Position numbers and translations under genes: made by a program
Assembly (NCBI RefSeq): GCF_018129685.1
Contig: NZ_JAFCLG010000001.1
Span: forward strand, 372,001-436,000
Source: Bradyrhizobium manausense
GTDB lineage: Bacteria; Pseudomonadota; Alphaproteobacteria; Rhizobiales; Xanthobacteraceae
Reading direction: 5' to 3'
DNA: 64,000 nt
In this document: positions 53,569-63,103 of the stretch, piece after piece
Layout: each line of letters begins with the position of its first letter
How positions within the stretch are numbered: the stretch's first letter is position 1
The notes under the pieces: generated by a model
Seen by the model: only the letters and a program-made list of their open reading frames with translations
Databases searched by the model: none
Told to the model about the DNA's origin: nothing

Positions 53569-54909
53569 TCAGGTCCGCATGAAGCCCTCGCACTCGCCCT
53601 CCGCCCAGGCGAGCGCCGTGTCCATCTTCTCGCCCTGCGCAAAGCGCAGCGCCATCTTGGTCAGCGTCGCCTGGAAGTAGATCTGCTGGGCGATCTTCGG
53701 CGGTGCCGGCGACGCGGCGATCGACAAGGTCTGACGATGGTAGGGATCCGGATAATGGAAGAGCGTCCCCTTCGGCGGCCCTTCCTCGGCCCAGGTCTTG
53801 AACTTCGTCATGTTCGCGTAAGCCGGGAGATCATATCCGCCGCTGGCTACGACGAACTTTTCAATCGCTGCGGGCGAGGACAGATGGACGAGCAGGCTCT
53901 TGGCCGCCTCCTTGTTCTTGCCGAAGCTCCACACGCCCCAGAAATAGGGCAGGAACGGCGCGAAGCGGCCCTTCGGCCCGGACGGGAAGCCGTGGGTCCA
54001 GCACTGCTCGGCGACCTGAGGCGCATCGCGTTTGGCGACGGCCCAGGCGCTCGGTGGGTTCATGATCATCGCGCCGCGGCCCGAGATCAGCCATTTGTTG
54101 TTGGAGGCGTCATCCCAGGACGGCGCATCGGCCGGCAACACGGCGATCAGCTTCTTGTAGAATTCCAGTGCCTGCCGCACCGCGTCGGTCTTGACGGTGA
54201 CGTCGCCCTTGGCATTGACGAGTTCGGCGCCGAACGACTGGAAGATTGCACCTGCCGTGTCGACGCTGTCGGTGGTCTCGCCGAGTCCGATGCCGAATGG
54301 GACGCCGGCCTTTTGACAGGCTTCCGCCGCTTTCAGGAACGTCTCCAACGTCCAGTTGTCATCTTTCGGCGGGCTGCCGGCCGGATACATTTCCTGGACG
54401 TCGATGCCGGCGTGTTTCTTCATGAGATCGATGCGCGAGCAGGGGCCCTTGATCTGGCTCCCCGGCGTGGCCGGCACGGCAAGCCATTTGCCATCCAGCT
54501 GTCCCAGATATTTGACGGTGCCGTTGACCTCGCCGTTCTGCTTGATGAGCGGCTCCATCACGTCGTTGAGCGGCTCGAGATTCTCGGAATAAGCGTGCGG
54601 CCACCAGCTCGGCATCTGAAGAATGTCGTGACCGGACTTGGCCTGCGCTTCGGCCGCCGCGGTCAGCTCGATCTTCTTGTTGTTGCTGGTGATGTAGTCG
54701 ATGGAAACCTCGACCTTCTCCTTGTCGGCCCATTCCTTGACGAGCGCGGTGGAGGCGTCGTTGGCGCCGGGCACCCAGTGGTCCCAGAATCCGATCGAAA
54801 GCTTGCCGGCGGCGTAAGCGCCTCGGACATAGGGCGCCGCGATCAGCGCCGTGGAGGACATTGCAGTGGCAGCTACAAATTGACGTCGCGTCAGTGTCTT
54901 GCGTGACAT
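53569..54909 (-). CDS. Sugar ABC transporter substrate-binding protein, Tat-type signal
   Basis: 446 residues, family 1 solute-binding protein. The N-terminus MSRKTLTRRQFVAATAMSST has a twin-arginine signal (TRRQFVA) followed by a hydrophobic stretch, so it is exported folded. Body motifs include SIGFWDHWVPGANDASTALV and GRGAMIMNPPSAWAVAKRDA. First gene of the importer operon (binding protein, two permeases, ATPase, 2-hydroxyacid dehydrogenase). AGGAAACGAG sits directly before the ATG. The ligand is probably a sugar or sugar acid. Confidence 0.93.
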   Translation of the reverse strand: MSRKTLTRRQFVAATAMSSTALIAAPYVRGAYAAGKLSIGFWDHWVPGANDASTALVKEWADKEKVEVSIDYITSNNKKIELTAAAEAQAKSGHDILQMPSWWPHAYSENLEPLNDVMEPLIKQNGEVNGTVKYLGQLDGKWLAVPATPGSQIKGPCSRIDLMKKHAGIDVQEMYPAGSPPKDDNWTLETFLKAAEACQKAGVPFGIGLGETTDSVDTAGAIFQSFGAELVNAKGDVTVKTDAVRQALEFYKKLIAVLPADAPSWDDASNNKWLISGRGAMIMNPPSAWAVAKRDAPQVAEQCWTHGFPSGPKGRFAPFLPYFWGVWSFGKNKEAAKSLLVHLSSPAAIEKFVVASGGYDLPAYANMTKFKTWAEEGPPKGTLFHYPDPYHRQTLSIAASPAPPKIAQQIYFQATLTKMALRFAQGEKMDTALAWAEGECEGFMRT

Positions 54910-55383
54910 CTCGTTTCCTCGCCTTGGTGTGTTTTATTGTTCTGTCGTTTCCTCAGACTCTTCCGAGTTTGTTTTTGGTCTTGTCGTTGGACGTTTCTTG
55001 TCGCCGTCGTCATCGCTAGCCGGATATCGCGCGCGTAACACGGCAAATTGGAAGCGCGATCAGATCATGATTGATTGCGTCTGTCGAGAAAACCGAAGGC
55101 GTCGCGCTCTAGAACTAACGTTGTGTATGGGGCGGCGACCGCGACCGTTGCCCGCGGGCTGTGGCTGCTCTTATTGCGACGCACACTTCGGAGCGCGACG
55201 GCCACGGATCACCCGTGCGCAATTGTGCCGCAGTTCCAAACGAGCTTGCGTTGCCGCTTCGCATCAGACGGCCTTTCAAGCGGGGACAGCGACAGTCCAC
55301 GCCTAGACCCAGGCTTGGCGAAAACGGTAGAGTTGCAACCGGCAGGACGCCTGCCGTTTCCGTAAGAAGGCAAGCAGATCGAG
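54910..55383. other. Gene-free divergent region between the sugar importer and the LTXXQ-like gene
   Basis: 474 bp. It must contain the promoter of the importer operon. I see no RNA gene or strong hairpin. On the minus strand the last 60 bp before the importer are purine-rich, with GAGGAAACGA occurring twice, the second overlapping the ribosome site. Confidence 0.5.
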
Positions 55384-56241
55384 ATGGAGACCAAAATGAT
55401 CACCCCGGCGCCGCCTGCGCGGCTTGGCCTACGACTTGGCCTGCGACGATGGCTCGCGCTAGGGTCCGTGCTGACACTGCTTGTTGGCGCGGCCGCAGTT
55501 GCGAATGCACAAGGTTTGGTCAAGGGCGTCCAGGAGGGAGCCGCGGCCGGCAACAAGGCGGCCGGTCCCGTCGGTGGTGTCCTCGGTGGCGCCATCGGGG
55601 GCGTGGTCGGCGTCTTCACCGGGGTTCTCGGCGTCGGGAACAACAACAGCCAGGCGCCGGCAGCCAAAGACTCGAGCAAGGACGCGAGCAAGGATGCCAG
55701 CAAGGACGCATCCAAGGATGCGAACAAGGATGCGAAGGACGCCAAGGGCGCCGGCAAGGACAAGGACACCAAGACGGCGAAAGGCGCCAAGGGTGCCAAA
55801 GCGAGCAAGGAAGCCAAGAACGCTCCCGCGGCGGACGCCAATCAAAAGGATGTCACGGTCCTGACCCAGCCCGGCGCGCCGCAATTGACCGCCGACCAGA
55901 TTGTCTCCAACAGCGATGCCTATATCGAGCGCATCAAGTCCGAGCTGAACCTCACGCCCGATCAGGAGAAACACTGGTTCGGTTTCTCCAGCGCCATGCA
56001 CTATCTCGGGCACAATGGCGCCGAGCGGCTCAACCTGCGCATTGAGCGGGCCAAGCGCGATCCGCCCGACGACATCATCGAGCAGATGCGCAACGAGGCG
56101 CAGTTCCTGATCGACCGCGCCGCCGACCAGCGCAGCGTCGCCGATGCGGCCGAGCCGCTGTTTTCGAGCCTCGATGACAAGCAGAAGCAGGTGTTCATCC
56201 AAGAGATGGTTCGCCTCAGCCACGAGCGCGGGCTGGACTGA
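55384..56241 (+). CDS. Periplasmic LTXXQ/Spy-like protein with Ser-Lys-Asp-Ala repeats
   Basis: 285 residues from ATG 55384; ATG 55396 has GGAG six bases upstream and may be the true start. A signal peptide (LALGSVLTLLVGAAAVANAQ) and a Gly-rich membrane-like stretch (GPVGGVLGGAIGGVVGVFTG) are followed by a Lys/Asp/Ala repeat region (KDASKDASKDASKDANKDAK) and a helical C-terminal domain with LNLTPDQEKHWFGFSSAMHY and the SLDDKQKQVFIQEMVRLSHE motif, as in LTXXQ-motif chaperone-like proteins. Probably periplasmic, envelope stress. The repeat is unusual. Confidence 0.8.
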   Translation: METKMITPAPPARLGLRLGLRRWLALGSVLTLLVGAAAVANAQGLVKGVQEGAAAGNKAAGPVGGVLGGAIGGVVGVFTGVLGVGNNNSQAPAAKDSSKDASKDASKDASKDANKDAKDAKGAGKDKDTKTAKGAKGAKASKEAKNAPAADANQKDVTVLTQPGAPQLTADQIVSNSDAYIERIKSELNLTPDQEKHWFGFSSAMHYLGHNGAERLNLRIERAKRDPPDDIIEQMRNEAQFLIDRAADQRSVADAAEPLFSSLDDKQKQVFIQEMVRLSHERGLD

Positions 56242-56279
56242 TCTGACTGAAATGAGCGAGCTTGAATCGGATGGCATGT

Positions 56280-56305
56280 ATTCGTGGAATTTCATGACCA
56301 CGAAT
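56280..56305. promoter_or_regulatory. Inverted repeat upstream of the response-regulator gene
   Basis: ATTCGTGG-N10-CCACGAAT, perfect 8-bp arms, with TTCGTG repeated just after. It lies about 60 bp before the response-regulator ATG (56366), a plausible operator position. Confidence 0.35.
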
Positions 56306-56365
56306 TCGTGAATCTTTCTCGCAGTTGGAGTATGCTTAGCTTCGCAAGGTGGCTGCGAGGTTGAT

Positions 56366-56743
56366 ATGGCGGACGGGCTCTCCGTTTTCCTGGTCGAAGA
56401 CGAGACGTTGATCCGGATGATGATGGCCGACATGGTGCAAGAGCTTGGCCACCATGTCGTCGCGGAAGCGGACAATGTCCGCGATGCGAGCGCCTTCGCG
56501 ATGACCGCGCAGTACGATTTCGCGATCCTCGACATCAATCTGATGGGTGTCTACGTCGATCCGGTCGCCGATCTGATCGAGCGTCGCGGCAAGCCGTTCC
56601 TGTTCGCCACCGGCTATGGCCCCGAATTGCTGCCGTCCTTGCTGCGGCGCAGGCCGATCCTGCGCAAGCCGATTGCGATCGACCAGCTCAAGATCATGAT
56701 CGACACGCTGTTTCCGGATGCGGCGGCCAAAGTACCGCACTGA
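56366..56743 (+). CDS. Single-domain response regulator
   Basis: 125 residues, one receiver domain and no output domain. The acidic pair is in VFLVEDETLIRMMMADMV, the phospho-acceptor Asp in FAILDINLMG, Thr in LFATGYGPELLPS and Lys in PILRKPIAIDQ. It resembles the small receivers found next to HWE/HisKA_2 kinases in alphaproteobacteria, but no kinase gene is adjacent. A strong terminator follows. Confidence 0.92.
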   Translation: MADGLSVFLVEDETLIRMMMADMVQELGHHVVAEADNVRDASAFAMTAQYDFAILDINLMGVYVDPVADLIERRGKPFLFATGYGPELLPSLLRRRPILRKPIAIDQLKIMIDTLFPDAAAKVPH

Positions 56744-56792
56744 TCCGGACGCAAGGCCGACCCTGTCAACGATCGGGATGCCATGAAACGAC

Positions 56793-56820
56793 AATGGCCG
56801 CCGAAAGGGGCGGCCATTTT
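56793..56820 (+). terminator. Intrinsic terminator of the response-regulator gene
   Basis: AATGGCCGCC-GAAAGG-GGCGGCCATT is a perfect 10-bp stem followed by TT, 49 bp after the stop. It could also serve the minus-strand small gene at 56844. Confidence 0.85.
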
Positions 56821-56843
56821 GCGACGGAAGGTCCGTCAGTGTT

Positions 56844-57005
56844 TCACATCAGGCCGGCGCTGAGATCCACGCCCTGCGCCATCAGGCTGAACGAGGCAAT
56901 GAGGCCCAGGCAGCAGAAGATGACAATGGCTTTAAAAGAATAATCGTGCGACCGGGTCTGGACGGCAGCCGGCATTTCGGCGAGCGAAATCATGCTCATG
57001 TTCAT
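56844..57005 (-). CDS. Small (53-residue) single-span membrane protein
   Basis: ATG 57005 has AGAGGGGGA upstream. The protein begins MNMSMISLAEMPAAVQTRSH and has one hydrophobic helix (KAIVIFCCLGLIASFSLMAQ) near its C-terminus with two adjacent Cys. Too short to show in a 60-residue ORF list. The good ribosome site, membrane helix and clean stop support it. I have a recollection of similar short proteins in Bradyrhizobium genomes. Function unknown. Confidence 0.65.
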   Translation of the reverse strand: MNMSMISLAEMPAAVQTRSHDYSFKAIVIFCCLGLIASFSLMAQGVDLSAGLM

Positions 57006-57145
57006 TCCCCCTCTGTTAAATCCTGAATTGCATCAGGTGAGGGGAACCCTAGAGCACAAAGTTTGACATAGGCTTGCGAGAGATCCTTAACGAAACCGCA
57101 ATCGATTGCGGACTCCTGGCCCCTTGGCGGCAGACCTTGCAAGCC

Positions 57146-57349
57146 CTAGTTGCGGCCGCCCTTCAGCACGGTGGCGATGGTGCTGGCCGTCATGGCGGCG
57201 CGATCCGAGGCGCGCTGCGCGGCGAGCCGGTCCCGGGCCTTCTCCTCGATCAACAGCTGGATCAGCGCCATGCGCTTGTTCTCGTCATCTGCTTCGGTCA
57301 GCAGCCGATGATAGCGATGATAGTCGAAGCCCACATCCTGCTTACGCAT
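57146..57349 (-). CDS. Small hypothetical helical protein
   Basis: 67 residues from ATG 57349. Charged helical sequence (DYHRYHRLLTEADDENKRMA, LIQLLIEEKARDRLAAQRAS). No membrane segment or signal peptide. The frame extends 23 codons upstream. Probably real, since charge pattern and GC3 look coding, but no family is known to me. Confidence 0.6.
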   Translation of the reverse strand: MRKQDVGFDYHRYHRLLTEADDENKRMALIQLLIEEKARDRLAAQRASDRAAMTASTIATVLKGGRN

Positions 57350-57496
57350 GTCACGCCCCCCGCTACTCACGCCACATACGCGCAAATTGTTTCTCATCGG
57401 AAATAGCGATGCAAGCACGATCCTGCGTGGAACCGCGCGTGCGCTGCAATGAGCTGTGAATTGCCGGGCGGGCGACGCGCGCGGAGCGGGCGCGCC

Positions 57497-58471
57497 TCAA
57501 TCCAGGTTGTGGTCGGCGAACGTCTTCAGTCCGACAAAGCTCGCATCGGGCTTGACGATGAGGCGCGTCGGGATGTTGCGAAGATAGTCCTGGAAACGTC
57601 CCTTGGCCTCGAACCGCGCGCGGAACGCGGAGGCCGCGAGGAACTCCGGAAAGCGCGGCACGATTCCGCCGGCAATGTAGACGCCGCCCCTGGCGCCGAA
57701 GGTCACCGCGAGATTGCCGGCAACCGAGCCGAGGATCTCGCAAAACATCTCCAGCGTCGCACGGCTGAGCTCGCAAGTCCCGTCCAGCGCCGCCCTGGTG
57801 ATCGCTGCGGCATCGCGTTGCGGCACCTGGGCTTCATCGACCTCGGCCAACGCCTCGTAAAGGGATTGCAGCCCGGAGCCGGACAGGGCGCCGCGCTCGA
57901 TCGAGACATGGCCGTAGCGCCGGCGCATCGCGGCGATGACGCGCTCCTCGCGCTCGTTCTCGGCCGGCAAGGTGGCATGGCCGGCCTCGGTAACGACGGC
58001 GAGCCGGGCGCCGTGGCGCTCGACCAGGCAGGAGACGCCAAAACCGGTCCCGGGCCCCACCACCAGCAGGGGCTCTCCGGACATTCCGTCCCGGCCGCCG
58101 AGCGGAATCAGGTCGGCAGGCTGCAGGGCCGGCAGGGACCAGGCTACCACCTCGAAATCATTGAGCACGTGGACGCTGTCGAAGCCGAGCGCCGGCTGGA
58201 GCTCGTTGCCGTCGATCACCCACGGACTGTTGGTCATGACGCAGCGGTTATTGGTGACTGGACCGGCAACGGCGAGGACCGCCCGAACAGGCTTCTCGCC
58301 GCCGGCCCGCCGAAGCACATCAACGATGGCCTCGCGAACCGTGGGATGATCGGCCACCTTCACATAGTCGATTGGTCCGAGCTGCTCGCCATTGCTCAGT
58401 GCAAAGCGCGCATTGGTACCGCCGATATCGGCGAGAAGAATATTTCCTGTCTTGCCGACACTCATGACCAT
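57497..58471 (-). CDS. glk: Glucokinase
   Basis: 324 residues. Phosphorylates glucose with ATP. The phosphate motif LLADIGGTNARFALSNGEQL is at the N-terminus; LAVAGPVTNNRCVMTNSPWV, VLNDFEVVAWSLPALQPADL, and GPGTGFGVSCLVERHGARLA follow, with the ROK-unlike Glk motif set. The start could be three codons later (58465, MSVGKTG). Cytoplasmic. It stands alone on the minus strand. Confidence 0.94.
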   Translation of the reverse strand: MVMSVGKTGNILLADIGGTNARFALSNGEQLGPIDYVKVADHPTVREAIVDVLRRAGGEKPVRAVLAVAGPVTNNRCVMTNSPWVIDGNELQPALGFDSVHVLNDFEVVAWSLPALQPADLIPLGGRDGMSGEPLLVVGPGTGFGVSCLVERHGARLAVVTEAGHATLPAENEREERVIAAMRRRYGHVSIERGALSGSGLQSLYEALAEVDEAQVPQRDAAAITRAALDGTCELSRATLEMFCEILGSVAGNLAVTFGARGGVYIAGGIVPRFPEFLAASAFRARFEAKGRFQDYLRNIPTRLIVKPDASFVGLKTFADHNLD

Positions 58472-58703
58472 TTGGCTGCCGTCGCCTCGCAGGCTCCGGG
58501 AACCCTTCTCCTCCGATCCTTGGCTGCGTTCCGCACCTAGCGGATATCAGAGATTCTGCGCTTGGGTGTAGCTAGTCAACACGGACGAGGCCAAAGCGTT
58601 GCATCTTCAAGCGGCTTCGGCGGTTGCGAAGTCGCCTGGGAAGGTCGACATTGGGGGAGCGCCCGGCGCCATCTGCGCCGGGCTGACGGCTTGAGACCTC
58701 TCG

Positions 58704-59330
58704 ATGATGATATCCGACCGCGACGTGCTGCTGGTGATCGACGTGCAGAACGATTTTTGCACCGGCGGGGCGCTCGCCGTACCCGGTGGCGAGAACGTCG
58801 TCCCCGCCATCAACCGAATTGCCCAGAAATTCACCAATGTGGCGCTGACACAGGACTGGCATCCCGCCGACCACGTGTCCTTCGCGCCGAACCACAGGGG
58901 ACGCCAGCCGTTCCAGACAATCGAACTCGACTACGGCACCCAGGTGCTCTGGCCGACGCATTGCGTGCAGGGCACATCAGGCGCCGAATTCCACGGGGAT
59001 CTGGACGTCACGCGAGCGAGCCTGGTGGTGCGCAAGGGCTTTCGCCGACAGATCGACTCCTATTCGGCACTGTTCGAGAACGACCACAAGACGCCGACCG
59101 GCCTGCTTGGCTATTTGCGCGAGCGCGAGCTGAAGACCGTTTTCATCGCGGGGCTGGCGCTCGACTTCTGCGTCCGCTTCTCGGCAGAGGATGCGCGCAA
59201 GGCCGGCTTCCAGGTTGCCGTGATCGAGGACGCCTGCCGCGGCATCGACCTCGACGGCTCGGTCGCGGCGACCCATCGCAGCTTCCGGGAGCTCGGCATC
59301 TCCATCGTCAGCCTGGAAGCATTCCTGTGA
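58704..59330 (+). CDS. pncA: Nicotinamidase / pyrazinamidase
   Basis: 208 residues. Converts nicotinamide to nicotinate in NAD salvage. The catalytic Asp is in LLVIDVQNDFCTGGALAVPG, metal ligands in LTQDWHPADHVSFA, Lys in VVRKGF and the nucleophile Cys in VFIAGLALDFCVRFSAEDAR. A start at 58704 or 58707. Followed after 13 bp by the PHA-synthase-like gene, and then nadE, so NAD supply genes are grouped. Confidence 0.95.
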   Translation: MMISDRDVLLVIDVQNDFCTGGALAVPGGENVVPAINRIAQKFTNVALTQDWHPADHVSFAPNHRGRQPFQTIELDYGTQVLWPTHCVQGTSGAEFHGDLDVTRASLVVRKGFRRQIDSYSALFENDHKTPTGLLGYLRERELKTVFIAGLALDFCVRFSAEDARKAGFQVAVIEDACRGIDLDGSVAATHRSFRELGISIVSLEAFL

Positions 59331-59343
59331 GGATCATACGGTC

Positions 59344-60462
59344 ATGGTGACGAAGAAGAGCGGCCAGCAGCCAGCGGAAGCGGGACATAGTCCCGACGCG
59401 CCCGTGCTGTGGCCGTTTGCGGCGGCACGGCTGGCCATGGACGCCTGCTTCTGGTGGCTGGAGCGCAGCGCCGTGGAGCAAGGTGAGAGCGAGCTCCCCT
59501 GGACCACATCAGGCACAGTGGCGCTGGAGCTTCCCACCATGCGGCTGCGTGATTGCGCGCGGACGCGGTCCGGTCAGCCAACGCTGGTCTGCGCGCCCTA
59601 TGCGCTGCATCGGGCCCTGATCGCCGATTTCGCCCCCGGCCACAGCGTGGTTCAGTCGCTGCAACAGGGCGGCATCGATCGGGTCTATCTCACCGACTGG
59701 CGCTCGGCCCTGCCCGAGATGCGCTATCTCTCGATCGACAGCTATCTGTCCGATCTCAACGTCGCGGTCGACGAGATCGGTTCTCCCGTCGATCTGGTTG
59801 GTCTCTGCCAGGGCGGCTGGCTGTCGCTGCTCTATGCAGCACGCTTTCCTGCCAAGGTGCGGCGGCTCGTGCTGGTCGGCGCACCGGTCGATCTCTCGAT
59901 CGAATCCAGGCTGGCACAGCTCGCCCGCAACGCGCCGGAGATCGTCTATGACCAGCTCGTCGCGCGTGGCGGCGGCAATGTCAGCGGGGAGGAGATGCTG
60001 AATGTCTGGTCGAAGACGCCTGGCCCCGACGACATCGCGGCGGCGTTGCAGAGAGAGCTCTCGGGCGAGGAGGGCGCGGCCCTGCTCGCGCGCTTCGAGC
60101 GCTGGAACACGGAGACCCTCAATCTGCCGGGCACCTATTATCTTCAGATCGTCAACTGGATCTTTCGCGAGAACCGGATCGCGTCGGGCACGTTCACGGC
60201 GCTCGGCCGCACGATCGACCTGGAGGACGTCAAGGCTCCGGTCTTTCTGCTGGCAGGGCTCGATGACGACGTCGTGCCGGCCACGCAGGCGTTCGCCACG
60301 GCGAGGCTCGTCGGGACGCCGCCGGCTTTCGTCGCAGCAAGCTCCGAGCCCAGCAATCATCTCGGTCTGTTCATGGGCGCCCGGACACACGTCCACGTAT
60401 GGCCCCGGATCGCGGAATGGCTCCGCGACGACCTCTCCGGCATGCTGGCGCGGCGCGCCTGA
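59344..60462 (+). CDS. PHA synthase-like alpha/beta hydrolase
   Basis: 372 residues. The alpha/beta hydrolase core has the nucleophile elbow DLVGLCQGGWLSLLYAARFP, with Cys instead of Ser as in PhaC polyhydroxyalkanoate synthases (GxCxGG), Asp in FLLAGLDDDVVPATQAFA and His in SSEPSNHLGLFMGARTH. It is shorter than class I PhaC (about 590) and close to class III PhaC in length, but no phaE is adjacent. It may act in polyhydroxyalkanoate or other acyl transfer. ATG 59344 lies 13 bp after pncA. Confidence 0.82.
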   Translation: MVTKKSGQQPAEAGHSPDAPVLWPFAAARLAMDACFWWLERSAVEQGESELPWTTSGTVALELPTMRLRDCARTRSGQPTLVCAPYALHRALIADFAPGHSVVQSLQQGGIDRVYLTDWRSALPEMRYLSIDSYLSDLNVAVDEIGSPVDLVGLCQGGWLSLLYAARFPAKVRRLVLVGAPVDLSIESRLAQLARNAPEIVYDQLVARGGGNVSGEEMLNVWSKTPGPDDIAAALQRELSGEEGAALLARFERWNTETLNLPGTYYLQIVNWIFRENRIASGTFTALGRTIDLEDVKAPVFLLAGLDDDVVPATQAFATARLVGTPPAFVAASSEPSNHLGLFMGARTHVHVWPRIAEWLRDDLSGMLARRA

Positions 60463-60588
60463 CGGCTGACGAACCTGCAAATCCGTTATGCATGACGGCG
60501 GATGGCCTGCACGCCGCCCGGTCGATGGGCTACATAGGATTGGGAGCGGCCGGCTGCGGCCGCGACAGGATTAAGGGTTCTTTGCTCG

Positions 60589-62622
60589 ATGAGCTTCCAC
60601 TCGATCTACGCCCACGGCTTTGCGCGCGTTGCCGCCTGCGTCACCACCTCCCATGTGGCCGATCCCGCGGCCAATGCGAAGGCGGTCATCGCGGCGGCAA
60701 AAAGCTGCGACGCCCAGTCGGTCGCGGTTGCCGTGTTTCCCGAGCTGTGTCTGTCCGGCTATGCGATCGAGGACCTCGTCATGCAGGATCCGCTGCTCGA
60801 CGCGGTCGAGCGCGGCGTTGCCTCGATTGTCGAGGCTTCGGCGGCGCTGATGACGGTGCTGATTGTCGGCGCGCCGCTGCGTTTCGGCGTCAGGATCTAC
60901 AATTCCGCGGTCGTCATCCACCGCGGCAGCATTCTCGGCGTCGTGCCCAAGAGCTATCTGCCGACCTATCGCGAATTCTACGAAGGCCGCCATTTTGCTT
61001 CCGGCGCCGGCATCGCCGGGGAGACGATCGCGTTCGGCGGGTTGCATGCGCCCTTCGGCACCGACCTCCTGTTCGCGGCCGAGGATGTCGCAGGCCTCAC
61101 CATCGGCGTCGAGATCTGCGAGGATATGTGGATCCCGGTGACGCCGGCCTCGGAGCTTGCGCTCGCCGGCGCAAGCGTGCTGATCAATCTCTCCGGCAGT
61201 CCGATCACCATCGGCCGGGCGCGCTCCCGCGCGCTGCTGTGCCAGTCGACCTCCGCGCGCTGCCTTGCGACCTATGTCTACTGCGCCGCAGGCGCAGGGG
61301 AGTCGACCACGGACCTCGCCTGGGATGGCCAGACCTCGATCTACGAGAACGGCGTACTGCTGGCCGAGGGCGAGCGCTTCCGGCAGGATGGCCAGATCAA
61401 GTTGGCCGATGTCGATCTCGACCTGCTCAGGCAGGAGCGCGCCTTGATGGGCACGTTCGACGACAACGCGCGCCAGCGCGAGGGCTTCTATCGCAAGATC
61501 AGCTTCGCCTTGAAGCCGCCGGCGACCGATATCGGCTTCCTGCGCAAGGTCGAGCGCTTCCCGTTCGTGCCGAGCGACGAAAGCCTGCTCGAGCAGGATT
61601 GCTACGAGGCCTACAACATCCAGGTCGCGGGCCTCGTGCAGCGCATGCGCGCGACCGGCACCAAGCGTGTCGTGATCGGCGTTTCCGGCGGTCTCGATTC
61701 CACCCACGCCCTGATCGTCGCCGCCAAGGCCGTCGACCTGCTCGGCCTGCCGCGCGCGAATATTCTGGCCTACACCATGCCGGGCTTTGCCACCGGCAGC
61801 GAGAGCAAGACCAATGCGCTGGCGCTGATGCAGGCGTTGCAGACCACCTGGCAGGAACTCGATATCCGCACCACGGCCACGCAGATGCTCAAGGACATCG
61901 GCCATCCCTTCGGCAAGGGCGAGAAGGTCTACGACGTCACCTTCGAGAACGTGCAGGCGGGCCTGCGCACCGACTATCTGTTCCGCCTGGCCAACCACCA
62001 TGGCGGCATCGTCATCGGCACCGGCGATCTCTCCGAGCTCGCGCTCGGCTGGTGCACCTATGGCGTCGGCGACCAGATGGCTCATTATAATGTCAACGCC
62101 GGCGTGCCGAAGACGCTGATCCAGCACCTGATCCGCTGGGTGATCGCCTCGAAGCAGTTCAGCGGCGATGTCAACGGGACACTCGCCTCGATCCTATCGG
62201 CCGAAATCTCGCCCGAGCTGGTTCCCGTCAAGCCGGGCGAGAAGCCGCAAAGCACCGAGGCCTCCGTCGGCCCGTACGAGCTGCAGGATTTCAACCTGTT
62301 CTACACGCTGCGCTTCGGCATGCGGCCGTCCAAGATCGCGTTCATGGCGTACCAGGCATGGAAGAATGTCGCTGAGGGCGAGTGGCCGCCGGCGTTTCCG
62401 GCCGACAAGCGGCGCGCCTATGATCTCCCGGAGATCCGCCGCTGGCTCGAGGTGTTCCTGCGCCGCTTCTTCGCTTTCAGCCAGTTCAAGCGCTCGGCGA
62501 TGCCCAACGGACCCAAAGTCTCGGCCGGCGGCTCGTTGTCACCACGCGGCGACTGGCGCGCGCCGTCGGATTCGAGCGCGGCTGCCTGGCTCGAGGATCT
62601 CGATCTCAACGTGCCGAAATGA
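60589..62622 (+). CDS. nadE: Glutamine-hydrolysing NAD(+) synthetase
   Basis: 677 residues, the two-domain form. The N-terminal nitrilase-type glutaminase (Glu in [18 protein letters not shown], Lys in [17 protein letters not shown], Cys in [18 protein letters not shown]) is followed by an ATP pyrophosphatase domain with the P-loop [20 protein letters not shown] and [20 protein letters not shown]. It amidates nicotinate adenine dinucleotide in the last step of NAD synthesis. Confidence 0.96.
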   Translation: MSFHSIYAHGFARVAACVTTSHVADPAANAKAVIAAAKSCDAQSVAVAVFPELCLSGYAIEDLVMQDPLLDAVERGVASIVEASAALMTVLIVGAPLRFGVRIYNSAVVIHRGSILGVVPKSYLPTYREFYEGRHFASGAGIAGETIAFGGLHAPFGTDLLFAAEDVAGLTIGVEICEDMWIPVTPASELALAGASVLINLSGSPITIGRARSRALLCQSTSARCLATYVYCAAGAGESTTDLAWDGQTSIYENGVLLAEGERFRQDGQIKLADVDLDLLRQERALMGTFDDNARQREGFYRKISFALKPPATDIGFLRKVERFPFVPSDESLLEQDCYEAYNIQVAGLVQRMRATGTKRVVIGVSGGLDSTHALIVAAKAVDLLGLPRANILAYTMPGFATGSESKTNALALMQALQTTWQELDIRTTATQMLKDIGHPFGKGEKVYDVTFENVQAGLRTDYLFRLANHHGGIVIGTGDLSELALGWCTYGVGDQMAHYNVNAGVPKTLIQHLIRWVIASKQFSGDVNGTLASILSAEISPELVPVKPGEKPQSTEASVGPYELQDFNLFYTLRFGMRPSKIAFMAYQAWKNVAEGEWPPAFPADKRRAYDLPEIRRWLEVFLRRFFAFSQFKRSAMPNGPKVSAGGSLSPRGDWRAPSDSSAAAWLEDLDLNVPK

Positions 62623-62724
62623 TCTGATCGGGCAAACACTGGATCGGAAAGGGCAGCCCAAAACGACTTCGCGCCGCACGGCTGATCAGGCCGGCGGCGC
62701 GAACTCACGTTCAATCTGGAAAGC

Positions 62725-62759
62725 ACGAGGTCCGGAGTGCCTAGGAGTCCGGACCTCGT
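62725..62759. repeat. Perfect inverted repeat after nadE
   Basis: ACGAGGTCCGGA-N11-TCCGGACCTCGT, 12-bp arms with an 11-nt spacer. No T-run on either side, so an intrinsic terminator is not clear. About 100 bp after the nadE stop. Confidence 0.75.
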
Positions 62760-62966
62760 AACCTTGCCCCAGCCTTTGATCCCCCCGCCTCGGAAGTCCC
62801 CCAACCCCGTGGTGCGCGATCAAAAGGTGATGCCCTTGGAAGGCCGCCGATCGATGTCCCGCGATGTAAGCGAGATCAAATTAGGATTCCATTCCGGATC
62901 ACTACGGACTGAAAAACACTTGATATTGCGCGCGGATGCATGCGTTTGCACGCGCCGCTGCACGGA

Positions 62967-62988
62967 ATCGATGCAAGATCGATGCAGG
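62967..62988. promoter_or_regulatory. 11-bp tandem direct repeat upstream of the isomerase/epimerase gene
   Basis: ATCGATGCAAG followed by ATCGATGCAGG: two half-sites one helical turn apart, 115 bp before ATG 63104. Looks like a binding site for a transcription factor. Confidence 0.4.
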
Positions 62989-63103
62989 CACGCCACAGGA
63001 TGTCCACACCCCCCGCGACCCGCGGAACCCGCTTTTCACCGGCCTGTCATTGAACTGGTCTAGCGCTGCTCCTCGTCATCGTTGACGACCAAGGGAGCAA
63101 GCC

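Larger units (their letters stand above)
62623..63103. other. Gene-free region upstream of the isomerase/epimerase gene
   Basis: 481 bp. It holds a perfect 12-bp inverted repeat (62725-62759) and, further on, an 11-bp tandem direct repeat (62967-62988). No RNA gene or open frame of note. The second half is the promoter region of the gene at 63104. Confidence 0.5.
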
